Made by a program: the position numbers and the translations under genes. A DNA stretch of 9,353 bases from Burkholderiales bacterium (GTDB taxonomy: Bacteria; Pseudomonadota; Gammaproteobacteria; Burkholderiales; Thiobacillaceae): assembly GCA_005790965.1 (NCBI GenBank), contig SXTL01000077.1, positions 1-9,353 on the forward strand. The letters are read 5' to 3'. Of this stretch, positions 1-9,298 are shown in pieces (position 1 is the first letter of the stretch; every line of letters begins with the position of its first letter). A model generated the notes under the pieces. That model was not told where the DNA came from. It was given only the letters and a program-made list of their open reading frames with translations, and did not search any database.

Positions 1-1563
1 CGCCGCCGCGTTGACATGAATGGCATGGCCAAACCAGTCCCCCACCACCAGCGGGCCCATGGTCAGATAGCCGATCGCAACCGACGGAATGGCCAGCAGA
101 ATCAGCGGCAGGGTGACCACCCACGGCGTCTCGTGCGGGTTCTGTGAATGAGCGTGCGTATCGCCTTGCTCGTCATGTCCGTGGTGACCGTGGGCGTTGT
201 GGAAACGCTCCTTGCCGTGGAAGACCAGAAAGTACATCCGGAAAGAATAAAAAGCCGTGACAAAAACACCCGCCACCACCGCAAAGTACGCAAACCCTGA
301 GCCGGCCAGCGGCGAGGCGTGCACCGCTTCGATGATCGAATCCTTGGAATAGAAGCCTGCTAGGAACGGGGTACCAATCAAGGCCAGCGAGCCGATCAGG
401 GAAGTGATCCAGGTAATCGGCATGTACTTCCTCAGGCCGCCCATGCTACGAATGTCCTGATTGTGATGCATGCCAATAATGACCGAACCGGCGGCGAGGA
501 ACAGCAAGGCCTTGAAGAAGGCGTGCGTCATCAGGTGGAAGATGGCCACTGAATAGGCCGAGGCACCCAGAGCGACCGTCATGTAACCCAACTGCGACAG
601 GGTCGAGTAAGCCACCACCCGCTTAATGTCGTTCTGGATTACCCCGAGGAAACCCATGAACAAGGCCGTGATGGCGCCGATCACCATGACGAAGGACAGG
701 GCCGTATCAGACAACTCAAACAGCGGCGACATCCGCGCGACCATGAAGATACCAGCCGTCACCATGGTTGCCGCATGGATCAAGGCGGAGATCGGGGTGG
801 GGCCTTCCATCGAGTCAGGCAGCCAGACATGAAGCGGAAACTGCGCTGATTTCCCCATCGCACCGATAAACAGCAGGATGCAGATGACGGTCAAGACCGA
901 CCAGCTATGGCCTTCCCAGAGGGTCATCATGTGACCTTGCATGCCCATTGCGTTGTTGAAGACCTGCTGATAGTCCAGCGTACCAAAATAGGCCAGCACC
1001 AAACCGATGCCCAACAAGAAGCCAAAGTCACCTACGCGGTTAACCAGAAAGGCCTTAAGGTTGGCGTAGATAGCCGTCTCGCGGGTGTACCAGAAACCGA
1101 TCAGCAGATAAGAGACCAGACCCACGGCCTCCCAACCGAAGAACAGTTGCAGGAAGTTGTTGGACATCACCAGCATCAGCATCGAGAAGGTGAACAGGCT
1201 GATATAGCTGAAGAAGCGCTGATAGCCCGGATCTTCTGCCATGTAGCCGATGGTGTAGATGTGCACCATCAAGGACACGAAGGTCACCACCAACATCATC
1301 AGCACGGTCAAGCGGTCAATCAGGAAACCGATCTCGAGACGCACATCGCCGCTAGCGAGCCAAGTATAGACCGAGCCATTGTAGGTATTGCCGGCCAGAA
1401 CATCCTGAAAAATCAGCAAAGACCCCAAGAAAGCGATAGCCACACCGAGGATCGTTACTGTGTGCGCGCCGCGCCGACCGATGGTCTTGCCAAACAAGCC
1501 GGCCATGAGCGCACCGACCAAGGGGGCCATAGGGACCAGCAGGTAGAGTGTCTTCATATCCAT
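1..1563 (-). CDS. nuoL: NADH-quinone oxidoreductase subunit L (partial, 3' end beyond window)
   Basis: Antiporter-like proton-pumping subunit at the distal end of the complex I membrane arm. Reading back from an ATG at 1563 gives 521 open codons and runs off the left edge in frame. The lateral helix and last membrane helix, which belong to a protein usually of about 610-690 aa, are missing from the window. Visible family motifs are [20 protein letters not shown] (141-160, with Glu145 as the conserved TM5 glutamate), the [19 protein letters not shown] stretch (234-252, Lys238), [14 protein letters not shown] (260-273, His263), [15 protein letters not shown] (314-328) and FYSKDS (404-409, Lys407). 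Most of the rest is hydrophobic helix. A loop at 455-477 is histidine-rich. The start is 4 bases after the nuoK stop, with AAGGG (1572-1576) 8 bases upstream; a second in-frame ATG at 1557 is less well spaced. Identity is certain, the exact start slightly less so. Confidence 0.97.
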   Translation of the reverse strand, partial: MDMKTLYLLVPMAPLVGALMAGLFGKTIGRRGAHTVTILGVAIAFLGSLLIFQDVLAGNTYNGSVYTWLASGDVRLEIGFLIDRLTVLMMLVVTFVSLMVHIYTIGYMAEDPGYQRFFSYISLFTFSMLMLVMSNNFLQLFFGWEAVGLVSYLLIGFWYTRETAIYANLKAFLVNRVGDFGFLLGIGLVLAYFGTLDYQQVFNNAMGMQGHMMTLWEGHSWSVLTVICILLFIGAMGKSAQFPLHVWLPDSMEGPTPISALIHAATMVTAGIFMVARMSPLFELSDTALSFVMVIGAITALFMGFLGVIQNDIKRVVAYSTLSQLGYMTVALGASAYSVAIFHLMTHAFFKALLFLAAGSVIIGMHHNQDIRSMGGLRKYMPITWITSLIGSLALIGTPFLAGFYSKDSIIEAVHASPLAGSGFAYFAVVAGVFVTAFYSFRMYFLVFHGKERFHNAHGHHGHDEQGDTHAHSQNPHETPWVVTLPLILLAIPSVAIGYLTMGPLVVGDWFGHAIHVNAAA

Positions 1564-1567
1564 GGCA

Positions 1568-1873
1568 TCAACCCTTCAGGGATCCGAGGTCATCGACATG
1601 GATGCTGCGCAGATTACGGAACAGCAGCACCAGGATCGCCAGACCAATCGCCGACTCTGCAGCCGCTACAGTCAGGATGAAGAAGACGAACACCTGCCCG
1701 GACAGGTCGTTCAGATAATGTGAGAAAGCGACAAAGTTCATATTTACCGCCAGTAGCATCAGCTCGATGGCCATCAGGATGACCACCAGGTTCTTGCGGT
1801 TAAGGAACAGGCCCATGATGCTGATCGCAAACAGCAGGGAACCCAGAATCAAGTAGTGGTTTACGGTAATCAT
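1568..1873 (-). CDS. nuoK: NADH-quinone oxidoreductase subunit K
   Basis: Small membrane subunit (101 aa, normal for the family) with three transmembrane helices, homologous to MrpC and mitochondrial ND4L. It forms part of the proton path between NuoJ and the antiporter-like subunits. The two buried glutamates expected in helices 2 and 3 are present: Glu37 in [10 protein letters not shown] and Glu73 in [13 protein letters not shown]. The N-terminus, [20 protein letters not shown], is family-typical. The ATG overlaps the nuoJ stop as ATGA (4-base overlap), and GGAGG at 1881-1885 lies 7 bases upstream, so the start is well supported. The stop is 4 bases before nuoL. The context, between nuoJ and nuoL, fits the standard nuo order. 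Confidence 0.98.
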   Translation of the reverse strand: MITVNHYLILGSLLFAISIMGLFLNRKNLVVILMAIELMLLAVNMNFVAFSHYLNDLSGQVFVFFILTVAAAESAIGLAILVLLFRNLRSIHVDDLGSLKG

Positions 1874-2496
1874 GCCTCGTCCTCCACGGGTGCGCCGGGT
1901 TTCTGCGGTTTCAAATTCACCATGCGCAGACGGTCGGCCTTCCTGACCACCACCTGGGTCGCAGGATCACGCCATTTCAGTCCGGGCCGACGCCGCAAGG
2001 TCAACGCAATGGCCGCCACAATCGCCACCAGCAGGATCACTGCCGCCAATTCAAAAGCATAGGCATATTCGGTATACAAGACGCGGCCCAAAGCCTTCGT
2101 ATTGCTGTAGTCGACTGCTTTGGGCTCAGGCATCTTCAGGCCAAACTCTTGCCCACCCAGAACAACATACATCTCCAGCGCCATCAAGCCCGAGATCAAC
2201 CCGGCCAGCGGCAGGTATTTGCGGAAATCAGCCCGCATCGTCTCAATATTGATATCGAGCATCATGACCACGAAGAGGAACAACACCATCACCGCGCCGA
2301 CATAGACCAGCACCAAAGTGATGGCGAGGAACTCCGCCTCCAGCAAGACCCAAAGTCCGGCCGCCGTAAAAAAGGCCAGCACAAGAAACAAGGCGGCATG
2401 GACCGGGTGCCGCACGGTCACCACCCGTAATCCTGACAAAAGCAGAATAGCGGAGAGGAAGTAAAAGACAACGCTGGTAAATTCCATCGTAGGCAT
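1870..2496 (-). CDS. nuoJ: NADH-quinone oxidoreductase subunit J
   Basis: Membrane subunit of complex I (ND6 family) with about five predicted transmembrane helices, at roughly 8-24, 33-52, 56-80, 95-115 and 145-168. The diagnostic helix-3 motif [19 protein letters not shown] (64-82) is intact; in known structures this helix carries the pi-bulge linked to coupling. The first helix is followed by [15 protein letters not shown], also typical. The C-terminal 40 residues are polar ([15 protein letters not shown] onward) and should be a soluble tail. The length is 208 aa from ATG 2496. A second in-frame ATG at 2487 would give [10 protein letters not shown], which looks more like the usual NuoJ N-terminus (205 aa). 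Neither has a strong ribosome binding site, so the start is uncertain by three codons. The gene begins 3 bases after the nuoI stop and overlaps nuoK by 4 bases. Confidence 0.96.
   Translation of the reverse strand: MPTMEFTSVVFYFLSAILLLSGLRVVTVRHPVHAALFLVLAFFTAAGLWVLLEAEFLAITLVLVYVGAVMVLFLFVVMMLDINIETMRADFRKYLPLAGLISGLMALEMYVVLGGQEFGLKMPEPKAVDYSNTKALGRVLYTEYAYAFELAAVILLVAIVAAIALTLRRRPGLKWRDPATQVVVRKADRLRMVNLKPQKPGAPVEDEA
1881..1885 (-). promoter_or_regulatory. Ribosome binding site for nuoK
   Basis: GGAGG inside the last codons of nuoJ, 7 bases before the nuoK ATG at 1873, whose own bases overlap the nuoJ stop codon. Confidence 0.6.
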
Positions 2497-2499
2497 CCG

Positions 2500-2991
2500 T
2501 TAGCGATATTTGGCGTCTGCCGCCTTGTTGCGGGCGATCTCCGCCTCGTACTGATCTCCCACCGCCAGCAACATCTCCTTGGTGTAGTAGAGATCTCCGC
2601 GTTTCTCGCCGTGATAAGCAAAGATATGTGTCTCGACAATCGCATCGACCGGACAAGCCTCCTCACAATAACCGCAGAAGATGCACTTGGTCAGATCAAT
2701 GTCATAACGCGTGGTGCGCCGCGTACCATCCTCACGCTGCGCTGATTCAATGTGAATGGCCAAGGCCGGACAGGCGGCCTCACACAGCTTACAGGCAATG
2801 CAGCGCTCCTCGCCGTTTTCGTACCGACGCTGCGCATGCAGACCCCGGAAACGCGGCGACATCGGCGTGTGTTGCTCCGGATACTGAATCGTGAGCTTGG
2901 GCAAGAACAGATGACGACCCGTCACGGCCATACCCTTCAGCAACTCAATGAGCAGGAAGGTCTTGAAGAACTGTTGGATCCACTTAAGCAT
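2500..2991 (-). CDS. nuoI: NADH-quinone oxidoreductase subunit I (2x[4Fe-4S] protein)
   Basis: Peripheral-arm ferredoxin-like subunit (TYKY/NDUFS8 family) that carries clusters N6a and N6b and passes electrons from NuoG towards NuoB. The length of 163 aa is usual for proteobacterial NuoI. Two complete 8Fe ferredoxin motifs are present: [12 protein letters not shown] (Cys64, 67, 70, 74) and [12 protein letters not shown] (Cys103, 106, 109, 113). The N-terminal stretch (1-36) has the amphipathic helix and the [10 protein letters not shown] segment that sits on the membrane against NuoH. The C-terminal part has the usual [21 protein letters not shown]. The ATG at 2991 is preceded by AAGGA at 3001-3005 (9-base spacing), with a second AAGGA at 3007-3011. 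The 26-base gap to nuoH is the longest in the window. Confidence 0.98.
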   Translation of the reverse strand: MLKWIQQFFKTFLLIELLKGMAVTGRHLFLPKLTIQYPEQHTPMSPRFRGLHAQRRYENGEERCIACKLCEAACPALAIHIESAQREDGTRRTTRYDIDLTKCIFCGYCEEACPVDAIVETHIFAYHGEKRGDLYYTKEMLLAVGDQYEAEIARNKAADAKYR

Positions 2992-3017
2992 CGTGTGTTG
3001 TCCTTATCCTTGACCGC

Positions 3018-4037
3018 TCAATGGAAGAACCGACCCAGCGAGGTCTGCATCACTGCGCCCTCCACCAAGAGCCAGACCAAGGTCACGGGAATCAGTACCT
3101 TCCAGCCTAGACGCATGATCTGGTCATAGCGATAACGCGGGAAGGTGGCGCGGAACCAGAGGAACAGGAACAGGATGAAGCTGGTCTTGGCCAACAACCA
3201 GAACAGGCCATCGGGCAAGAAAGGCACCGGGGACAGCCAGCCGCCCAAGAACATCAGCGAGGTCATCGCCGAAACCAGGATCATGTTGGCATATTCGGCG
3301 AGGAAGAACACCGCGAAGGCCATGCCCGAATAATCGACATGGAAACCCGCCACGATCTCGGACTCGCCCTCCGCTACATCGAACGGGGACCGGTTGGTCT
3401 CAGCCAGAATAGCGATTAGATAGACTAGGAACATCGGAAACAGGGGCAAGAAATACCAGTGCCAGAAGCCGCCCTGTTGCGCACGCACAATATCGCCCAG
3501 ATTCAGGCTCTGCGCCGCCATCAACACGCCGACCAAGGCAAAACCCATCGCGATCTCATAGGACACAATCTGCGCCGCCGAACGCATGGCGCCCAGGAAG
3601 GCGTATTTCGAGTTGGACGCCCAACCGGCCAAAATCACGCCATATACGCCCATCGAGGTAATCGCCATCACATACAACAGGCTTGCATCGAGATCGGCCA
3701 AAACCAGCGTATCGCCGAACGGAATCACCGCCCAAGCCGCCAGGGCAGGGGCCAGCGCCAGTACCGGAGCAAGGATGAAGACCGATTTGCTCGCCCCGGT
3801 CGGGATGACAATCTCTTTAAACATCAGCTTTAGCGCATCGGCAATCGGTTGTAGCCAGCCCTTGGGACCGACCCGATTGGGGCCAATACGAATCTGCATG
3901 TAGCCGATGATCTTGCGCTCGGCGTAGGTTAGATAAGCCACGCCAATCAACAGCGGCAGGACGATGACCATGATCTTGACCAGGGTCCAGACCGGCAGCC
4001 AGGCCGGGCCAAGGAGGGTTTGAATCTGATCCATCAT
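3018..4037 (-). CDS. nuoH: NADH-quinone oxidoreductase subunit H
   Basis: Membrane subunit of complex I (ND1 family, eight or nine helices) that anchors the peripheral arm and lines the quinone access chamber. The length of 339 aa is typical. Highly conserved loops are intact: [20 protein letters not shown] (40-59), [15 protein letters not shown] (61-75), SYEIAMG (159-165, Glu161), [20 protein letters not shown] (212-231) followed by FHVDYSG, and [17 protein letters not shown] (292-308). The acidic loop at 212-231 is the quinone-chamber loop in known structures. The start ATG at 4037 overlaps the nuoG stop (ATGA, 4 bases). Two GGAGG boxes lie upstream. The next codon is also ATG (4034), so the true start could be one codon later. 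It is followed 26 bases on by nuoI. Confidence 0.98.
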   Translation of the reverse strand: MMDQIQTLLGPAWLPVWTLVKIMVIVLPLLIGVAYLTYAERKIIGYMQIRIGPNRVGPKGWLQPIADALKLMFKEIVIPTGASKSVFILAPVLALAPALAAWAVIPFGDTLVLADLDASLLYVMAITSMGVYGVILAGWASNSKYAFLGAMRSAAQIVSYEIAMGFALVGVLMAAQSLNLGDIVRAQQGGFWHWYFLPLFPMFLVYLIAILAETNRSPFDVAEGESEIVAGFHVDYSGMAFAVFFLAEYANMILVSAMTSLMFLGGWLSPVPFLPDGLFWLLAKTSFILFLFLWFRATFPRYRYDQIMRLGWKVLIPVTLVWLLVEGAVMQTSLGRFFH

Positions 4038-6277
4038 GCCTCCACCTCCAGCACCCCCATACGCGCCCCCAGCGACACCGTGTGAGGATGACCCGCCGCG
4101 ATACGCAAGACTCCATCGGCCAAGCGGTCATCTTGCCGTACAGCCAGTTCGACGGCCAAACCAGCCTGCCGCACACGAAGAGTGGTCTTGCCACCCAAGC
4201 GAGCCAGCAGGCTAGCATTGGCTGTAGCGACGGGTGCAGCAGCCATCGCCGTGGCTTGCAACGCCGATGCCCGACGCGTCACCGCATCGACAGCGTAAAT
4301 GGGTGTTTCCGCCAACCATTCGATCGCACCTGCAACGGCTGCTCCCAAGTCCACCGCCGGCGCGGCGTTATTCAAACCTTCCAGCCAGCCGTCCGGCAAG
4401 GCCTCGGCCCGCACTGCAGCGACCGTATCAAAATCGCACCCCTCCAAACCGAATTGATTGCCCAATACACGCAGCACCTTCCAAGCCGGACGAGCCTCGC
4501 CTTGGCAACGCGTCGCTGCGTTAAAAGTCTGCAGGCGACCCTCCATGTTGACCAGGCCCCCTTCGTTCTCGGCCCATGGAGCGATCGGCAACAGCACCGT
4601 CGCGTACTCCGGCGCACGGCCTTTGTAGGCCGTTAACCCGACCACGCATTCGGCCGTCGCCAAGGCCTGCATGGCCGCTGCGCCATCGACACAATCGAGC
4701 TCTGGTTCCAGGCCAAGTAATACATAGCCCTTGCGCGGTGCGGCAAAGACATCCCCAGACTGCGCCTTGACCACCGCGGCCCCAACGCTGTTGGCGCCCA
4801 CTGGCAAGAAACCTAGAGTTGCACCACAGGCCGCCGCAATCGCCGCTGCCTTGGTGTGCAGGGCATCGGCCTGCGGATGTATCTGCGCTACAGCTCCTAG
4901 CACAACGGCCTTGTTTGCACCTGACTTGAGGCTGGCCGCGATGGCCTGCGCCTCGGCAGAAGCCGAAGCCCCCTTAAGGGCTTGTTCGATTTCGGTGAGC
5001 GCGGCCAACCACTGTGACGGGGCTGCGATCACCGCGTTGGCCACGGCACAATTTTGCGTATCGTTGGCAGCATGCAGGATGGAGAGTTCTGCGCTAGCCT
5101 TCACCGCCGCCCGCACCCGCGCCGCCAGCAAGGGCTGCTCGCTACGCAGGGTGCTGCCGACCAGAAGGATACGATCCAGGGTGTTAACCTTAGCTACCGG
5201 CATACCCAGCCAGCGCGCCTGACCGCGCCCCGCACTGCGTTCCAGCGGGTGCGATTCAATCTGGCTTGAGCCCAGGGAGCGGGCCAACTTTTGTAGTAAA
5301 TGCAATTCCTCGACGGTCGCAGCCGGACTGGCGACAAAGCCCAAGGCATCGCCACCATGCGTTTCCTTCAGCACGCGTAAGGCACCGGCAGCTTGCGCCA
5401 GCGCGGTCGCCCAATCAACCTCGATCCAGCGGCCATTGTCTTTGATCATCGGCACGGTCAACCGGTCGTCGGCGTACAGGCCCTGGTAGGCAAAGCGGTC
5501 GCGATCCGACAGCCAGCCTTCGTTGACGGCCTCATTGTCCGCCGGCAGGACGCGCTGAACACGGCCATCCTTGACCTGCACGGTGAGATTGGAGCCCAGG
5601 CTGTCATGCGGACTGACGCCCAAACGGCGGCTTAACTCCCAACCACGCGCGTGGTAGCGGAACGGTTTGGAGGTGAGCGCCCCCACGGGGCACAGGTCGA
5701 TGATATTGCCTGACAATTCGTTGTTGACCTGAGACTCCAGGAACGGCATCACCTCAACATGCTCACCCCGGCCGGGCATGCCCAGCTCCATTTGGCCAGC
5801 GATTTCCTGGCCAAAACGCACACAGCGACTGCAATGGATGCAACGCGTCATGTCGGTGGCGACCAGCGGACCAAGGTCTTTCTCGGAGACCACACGCTTC
5901 GCTTCGGCATAGCGGCTCTCGACGCCGCCATAGCCGACTGCAATGTCTTGTAACTGGCACTCGCCGCCCTGATCACAGATCGGGCAATCCAACGGGTGGT
6001 TGATAAGCAGGAACTCCATCACACCCTTTTGCGCGTCGATAGCGTATTGCGAACGAGTCTTGACCTTCATGCCATCGGCGACTGGTGTGGCGCAGGCTGG
6101 CAGCGGCTTGGGCGCCTTTTCGACCTCGACCAGACACATGCGGCAGGAGGCGGCGATCGACAGCTTCTTGTGATAGCAAAAGTGGGGTATGTAGATACCC
6201 AGTTGCTGCGCCGCCTCAATCACCGAAGTACCCGCTGGAACCTCAATCTCTTTGTTGTCGATGGTAACTAGGGGCAT
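4034..6277 (-). CDS. nuoG: NADH-quinone oxidoreductase subunit G (Fe-S protein)
   Basis: Large iron-sulfur subunit of the NADH module (75-kDa/NDUFS1 family), 747 aa. The N-terminal ferredoxin domain holds the [2Fe-2S] N1b ligands Cys34, 45, 48 and 62. A His-Cys motif, [14 protein letters not shown] (His94, Cys98, 101, 107), binds N5. CIHCSRC (Cys146, 149, 152) with Cys196 in [10 protein letters not shown] binds N4. The remainder (about 210-747) is a molybdopterin-oxidoreductase-like fold that in this family binds no cofactor; its alanine-rich C-terminal part is poorly conserved. No cysteines occur at 211-260, where E. coli NuoG has its N7 ligands. The open frame extends upstream to an ATG at 6418 inside nuoF, but ATG 6277 gives the family N-terminus ([16 protein letters not shown]). 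It lies 1 base after the nuoF stop, with GGAG 6 bases upstream. The stop overlaps nuoH by 4 bases. Confidence 0.97.
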   Translation of the reverse strand: MPLVTIDNKEIEVPAGTSVIEAAQQLGIYIPHFCYHKKLSIAASCRMCLVEVEKAPKPLPACATPVADGMKVKTRSQYAIDAQKGVMEFLLINHPLDCPICDQGGECQLQDIAVGYGGVESRYAEAKRVVSEKDLGPLVATDMTRCIHCSRCVRFGQEIAGQMELGMPGRGEHVEVMPFLESQVNNELSGNIIDLCPVGALTSKPFRYHARGWELSRRLGVSPHDSLGSNLTVQVKDGRVQRVLPADNEAVNEGWLSDRDRFAYQGLYADDRLTVPMIKDNGRWIEVDWATALAQAAGALRVLKETHGGDALGFVASPAATVEELHLLQKLARSLGSSQIESHPLERSAGRGQARWLGMPVAKVNTLDRILLVGSTLRSEQPLLAARVRAAVKASAELSILHAANDTQNCAVANAVIAAPSQWLAALTEIEQALKGASASAEAQAIAASLKSGANKAVVLGAVAQIHPQADALHTKAAAIAAACGATLGFLPVGANSVGAAVVKAQSGDVFAAPRKGYVLLGLEPELDCVDGAAAMQALATAECVVGLTAYKGRAPEYATVLLPIAPWAENEGGLVNMEGRLQTFNAATRCQGEARPAWKVLRVLGNQFGLEGCDFDTVAAVRAEALPDGWLEGLNNAAPAVDLGAAVAGAIEWLAETPIYAVDAVTRRASALQATAMAAAPVATANASLLARLGGKTTLRVRQAGLAVELAVRQDDRLADGVLRIAAGHPHTVSLGARMGVLEVEA
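4039..4049 (-). promoter_or_regulatory. Tandem ribosome binding site for nuoH
   Basis: Two GGAGG boxes one base apart (4045-4049 and 4039-4043) within the final codons of nuoG. The first is 7 bases from ATG 4037. The second is 4 bases from the adjacent ATG at 4034. The first pairing has the more usual spacing. Confidence 0.55.
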
Positions 6278-6278
6278 C

Positions 6279-7565
6279 TCAGGCTCCGACCATGCAGCGT
6301 TTATGTTCGATGTGATATTCGAACTCGTTGCGGAAATGCTTGAGGAAGCTATGGACCGGACCCACCGCGGCGTCGCCCAGTGCGCAGATCGTGCGACCGG
6401 AAATGTTGGTGCCCACACTCATCAGCAAATCGAGGTCTTCCGGGCGGCCCTGACCGTGTTCGATGCGATGAATGACGCGATACATCCAGCCCGTCCCTTC
6501 GCGGCAGGGCGTGCACTGACCACAAGATTCCTCAAAATAAAAATAGGCCAGCCGCTCCAGCGCCTTAACCATACACACCGTATCATCCATGACGATCACC
6601 GAGCCGGCGCCCAGATACGACCCCGCTTTGGCGATGCTGTCGTAATCCATGGTCAGTTCCATCATGGTCGCACCCGGCAGAACTGGCACGGACGAACCGC
6701 CGGGGATGACCGCCTTCAACTCACGCCCACCCTTCACGCCACCGGCCATTTCCAGCAACTCACTGAACGGTGTACCCATGCGCACTTCATAATTGCCCGG
6801 CCGCTCAACATGGCCCGAGAGGGAAAAAATCTTGCTGCCTCCGTTATTGGGTTTGCCCAGATCCAAGAAGGCTTGCCCGCCATGCCGCATGATCCAGGGG
6901 ATCGACGCCAGAGTTTCGGTATTGTTGATCGTGGTCGGCTTACCGTACAACCCGTAACTCGCGGGAAACGGCGGCTTGAAGCGCGGTTGGCCCTTTTTAC
7001 CTTCGATCGACTCGAGAAGGGCCGTTTCTTCGCCGCACACATAGGCACCGTAACCGTGATGGGCATGAAGGTCGAAATTCCAGCCAGAGCCCAAAATATT
7101 GTTGCCAAGAAAACCCGCCGCCCGCGCCTCGTCCAGCGCCGCTTCCCATGAGCGGTATTGCTCAAAAATCTCGCCGTGGATGTAGTTGTAACCCGCCCGG
7201 GCGCCTAGCGTATAGCCCGCGATAAGCATGCCTTCGATCAGTTGATGCGGATTGAAACGGAGAATATCGCGATCCTTAAAGGTGCCCGGCTCGCCTTCGT
7301 CGCTGTTACAGACGATGTATTTGTCGCCGTCATAGTTGCGCGGCATAAACGACCACTTGAGGCCGGTTGGAAAACCCGCACCACCGCGGCCGCGCAGGGC
7401 AGACAGCTTCACCTCGGCGATGATGGCATCCGCCGGAGTCTTCTCGGTGAGAATTTTTTTGAGCGCCGCGTAGCCACCGTGGGCCGTGTAGGTCGCCAGA
7501 GCCGCAGGATGGTCGTAATCCTGCGTCCAAGTGCAAACCTTGTGGTTGGGGGCATTCAGGCTCAC
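6279..7565 (-). CDS. nuoF: NADH-quinone oxidoreductase subunit F (NADH/FMN-binding)
   Basis: Entry subunit of complex I (51-kDa/NDUFV1 family). It oxidises NADH with FMN and passes electrons to [4Fe-4S] cluster N3 and, off-path, to N1a in NuoE. The length of 428 aa is normal. The glycine-rich nucleotide segment [15 protein letters not shown] (57-71) and the FMN-site sequence [15 protein letters not shown] (86-100) are present, as is [16 protein letters not shown] (174-189). The cluster N3 ligands are Cys348, Cys351 and Cys354 in [11 protein letters not shown], plus Cys394 in TICALGD. The start is a GTG at 7565 that overlaps the nuoE stop (GTGA, 4 bases), with a strong GGAGGG box 6 bases upstream. 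The next in-frame Met (residue 74) is far too late. The stop is 1 base before nuoG. Confidence 0.98.
   Translation of the reverse strand: MSLNAPNHKVCTWTQDYDHPAALATYTAHGGYAALKKILTEKTPADAIIAEVKLSALRGRGGAGFPTGLKWSFMPRNYDGDKYIVCNSDEGEPGTFKDRDILRFNPHQLIEGMLIAGYTLGARAGYNYIHGEIFEQYRSWEAALDEARAAGFLGNNILGSGWNFDLHAHHGYGAYVCGEETALLESIEGKKGQPRFKPPFPASYGLYGKPTTINNTETLASIPWIMRHGGQAFLDLGKPNNGGSKIFSLSGHVERPGNYEVRMGTPFSELLEMAGGVKGGRELKAVIPGGSSVPVLPGATMMELTMDYDSIAKAGSYLGAGSVIVMDDTVCMVKALERLAYFYFEESCGQCTPCREGTGWMYRVIHRIEHGQGRPEDLDLLMSVGTNISGRTICALGDAAVGPVHSFLKHFRNEFEYHIEHKRCMVGA
6284..6287 (-). promoter_or_regulatory. Ribosome binding site for nuoG
   Basis: GGAG in the end of nuoF, 6 bases before ATG 6277. Together with the family-typical N-terminus it sets this start over the upstream in-frame ATG at 6418, which would add 47 residues unlike NuoG. 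Confidence 0.6.
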
Positions 7566-8035
7566 TTCATGCCCTCCAGAAAGGCGTCCACATTGTCCGG
7601 CGTTAGCCGCGTATGCAGCGTGTGGTTGTTGTGCAGGCAGAGCGGGCCGTCACCACAAGCGCCAAAGCACTCGCCCTCTTTCAGGGTGAAACGGCCATCC
7701 GCCGTGGTCTCGCCAAAACCGATGCCCAATTTAGCCTGGATCTTGGCGACCACCGCGTCAACGCCTTGCAACTGGCAGGAAATGTTGGTGCATACGGTCA
7801 ACTTGTGAGCCCCCACCGGCTTCAGGTCGTACATGTTGTAGAACGAAGCCACCTCATAGACGGCAATCGTCGGCATGCCCAGGTAAGTCGCCAAAAATTC
7901 TAGGGTTTCGGGCGCCAACCAGCCTTTCTCCTGCTGAGCGATGCGCAAGGCACTCATCACCGCTGACTGCTTTTGCTCGGCCGGATATTTGGCGATCTCA
8001 CGATCAATCTGGGCTAGGGATTCATTCGTCAACAT
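7562..8035 (-). CDS. nuoE: NADH-quinone oxidoreductase subunit E ([2Fe-2S] protein)
   Basis: 24-kDa/NDUFV2-family subunit of the NADH module, with a helical N-terminal domain and a thioredoxin-like domain holding [2Fe-2S] cluster N1a. Counting from ATG 8035 (157 aa), the four ligands are Cys82 and Cys87 in [11 protein letters not shown] and Cys123 and Cys127 in [12 protein letters not shown]. The spacing Cx4C...Cx3C is correct for the family. The helical part contains [19 protein letters not shown] and [11 protein letters not shown], both typical. The open frame also allows a TTG start at 8047, directly after the nuoD stop, adding Met-Asp-Asp-Thr. I prefer ATG 8035 because [18 protein letters not shown] resembles the usual N-terminus and a weak GGA sits 7 bases upstream. 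The stop overlaps the nuoF GTG start by 4 bases. Confidence 0.96.
   Translation of the reverse strand: MLTNESLAQIDREIAKYPAEQKQSAVMSALRIAQQEKGWLAPETLEFLATYLGMPTIAVYEVASFYNMYDLKPVGAHKLTVCTNISCQLQGVDAVVAKIQAKLGIGFGETTADGRFTLKEGECFGACGDGPLCLHNNHTLHTRLTPDNVDAFLEGMK
7572..7577 (-). promoter_or_regulatory. Ribosome binding site for nuoF
   Basis: GGAGGG, a near-perfect Shine-Dalgarno sequence within the last codons of nuoE, lies 6 bases before the GTG at 7565. It supports the non-ATG start of nuoF, for which no nearby in-frame ATG exists. Confidence 0.7.
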
Positions 8036-8047
8036 GGTGTCATCCAA

Positions 8048-9298
8048 TTAGCGATCGATCTCGCCGAACACGATATCCATCGTGCCGATAATGGCCACGG
8101 CATCGGCCAGCATATGCCCCTTGGCCATCTCGTCCATGGCCTGCAAGTGTGCGAAGCCGGGGGCGCGAATCTTCATGCGATAAGGTTTGTTGGCGCCATC
8201 GGACACCATGTAGATACCGAACTCACCCTTGGGATGCTCGATCGCGGCGTAGGCTTCGCCCTCGGGCACGAACATGCCTTCGGTAAAGAGCTTGAAGTGG
8301 TGGATCAGGGCCTCCATGTTGCTCTTCATCGCTTCGCGTGACGGCGGGCCGATCTTGCTGTTTTCAGTCATCACCGGGCCGGGGTTCTGGCGCAGCCACG
8401 CCGCGCATTGCGCAACAATGCGATTCGACTGGCGCATCTCTTCCATACGCACCAAGTAACGGTCGTAACTGTCGCCCGTGCGGCCGACCGGGATTTCAAA
8501 ATCCATGCGGTCATAGACCTCGTAGGGCTGGGTTTTGCGCAGGTCCCACGCCACACCGGAACCCCGCAGCATCGGCCCGGTAAAACCCAATGCCTTGGCA
8601 CGCTCAGGATCGACCACGCCAATGCCGACCAAGCGTTGTTTCCAGATGCGGTTGTCCGTCAGCAGGGTTTCGTAATCGTCACAATAGCTGGGGAAGCGAC
8701 GGGTGAAATCTTCGATAAAGTCGAGCAACGAGCCTTGGCGGTTCTCATTCAATCGCTTTGCCTTGGCTACGCTGCGGTTAACCGTGTCGTATTGAGCCAT
8801 CGAGTCCGGCAGATCGCGGTACACACCACCCGGACGATAATAGGCCGCATGTAAGCGTGCGCCGGTCGCCGCCTCGTACATGTCCATCAGATCTTCACGC
8901 TCGCGGAAGGCGTACAGGAACATGGTCATGGCGCCCACATCCAGCGCGTGCGCCCCGATCCACAACAAGTGGTTGAGAATACGGGTGATCTCGTCAAACA
9001 TGACGCGGATGTACTGGGCCCGGAGCGGCACCTCAACGCCCAACAATTTTTCCGTTGCCAAGACATAGGCGTGCTCGTTGCACATCATCGACACATAGTC
9101 GAGACGATCCATGTACGGCATCGCCTGCACGAAGGTCTTGTGCTCGGCTAGTTTTTCGGTGCCCCGATGCAGCAAACCAATATGCGGGTCGGCACGCTCA
9201 ATCACCTCGCCGTCCATCTCCAGCACCAGACGCAAAACGCCGTGTGCCGCCGGGTGTTGCGGGCCAAAATTCAATGTGTAGTTACGGATCTCAGACAC
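8048..9298 (-). CDS. nuoD: NADH-quinone oxidoreductase subunit D
   Basis: 49-kDa/NDUFS2-family subunit (related to the NiFe-hydrogenase large subunit) that forms the quinone-reduction site with NuoB and NuoH. From GTG 9298 it is 416 aa, close to the usual length of about 417. The quinone-site residues are present: His19 in [13 protein letters not shown] and Tyr68 in [10 protein letters not shown], matching His59 and Tyr108 of the bovine protein. Other signatures are [66 protein letters not shown], and the C-terminal [20 protein letters not shown] and [12 protein letters not shown]. The GTG start gives [11 protein letters not shown], like family N-termini, and has GGAG 6 bases upstream. An ATG at 9310 would add four residues but has a poorer ribosome binding site. 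It overlaps nuoC by 8 bases (20 with the ATG). It is encoded separately from nuoC, unlike the enteric fused nuoCD. Confidence 0.97.
   Translation of the reverse strand: MSEIRNYTLNFGPQHPAAHGVLRLVLEMDGEVIERADPHIGLLHRGTEKLAEHKTFVQAMPYMDRLDYVSMMCNEHAYVLATEKLLGVEVPLRAQYIRVMFDEITRILNHLLWIGAHALDVGAMTMFLYAFREREDLMDMYEAATGARLHAAYYRPGGVYRDLPDSMAQYDTVNRSVAKAKRLNENRQGSLLDFIEDFTRRFPSYCDDYETLLTDNRIWKQRLVGIGVVDPERAKALGFTGPMLRGSGVAWDLRKTQPYEVYDRMDFEIPVGRTGDSYDRYLVRMEEMRQSNRIVAQCAAWLRQNPGPVMTENSKIGPPSREAMKSNMEALIHHFKLFTEGMFVPEGEAYAAIEHPKGEFGIYMVSDGANKPYRMKIRAPGFAHLQAMDEMAKGHMLADAVAIIGTMDIVFGEIDR

Noticed and set aside
907..1680. A 257-codon open frame on the plus strand, antisense to nuoL and nuoK, rich in His and Gln.
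   Set aside because: It lies opposite clearly functional nuoL/nuoK codons. Its His/Gln-rich composition is what the complement of hydrophobic membrane-protein codons gives. It has no recognisable domain.
2992..3017. The 26-base nuoH-nuoI gap as a possible terminator or promoter.
   Set aside because: It holds only two AAGGA-like ribosome binding motifs. No inverted repeat, T-run or promoter boxes are visible.
6278..6418. A 47-residue N-terminal extension of NuoG from an ATG at 6418.
   Set aside because: The extension lies within nuoF, has low-complexity Ser/Ile wording unlike NuoG, and a better start with a ribosome binding site lies at 6277.
6252..7151. A 299-codon open frame on the plus strand, antisense to nuoF.
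   Set aside because: It is fully opposite the conserved nuoF frame, resembles no family I recognise and is best explained by the codon bias of nuoF keeping the opposite frame open.
7454..7460. A run of seven T (A7 in the nuoF coding strand, codons 36-38) as a possible slippage or programmed frameshift site.
   Set aside because: It encodes an ordinary Lys-Lys in a normal NuoF sequence, the phase does not match the usual slippery heptamer, and the frame continues intact on both sides.
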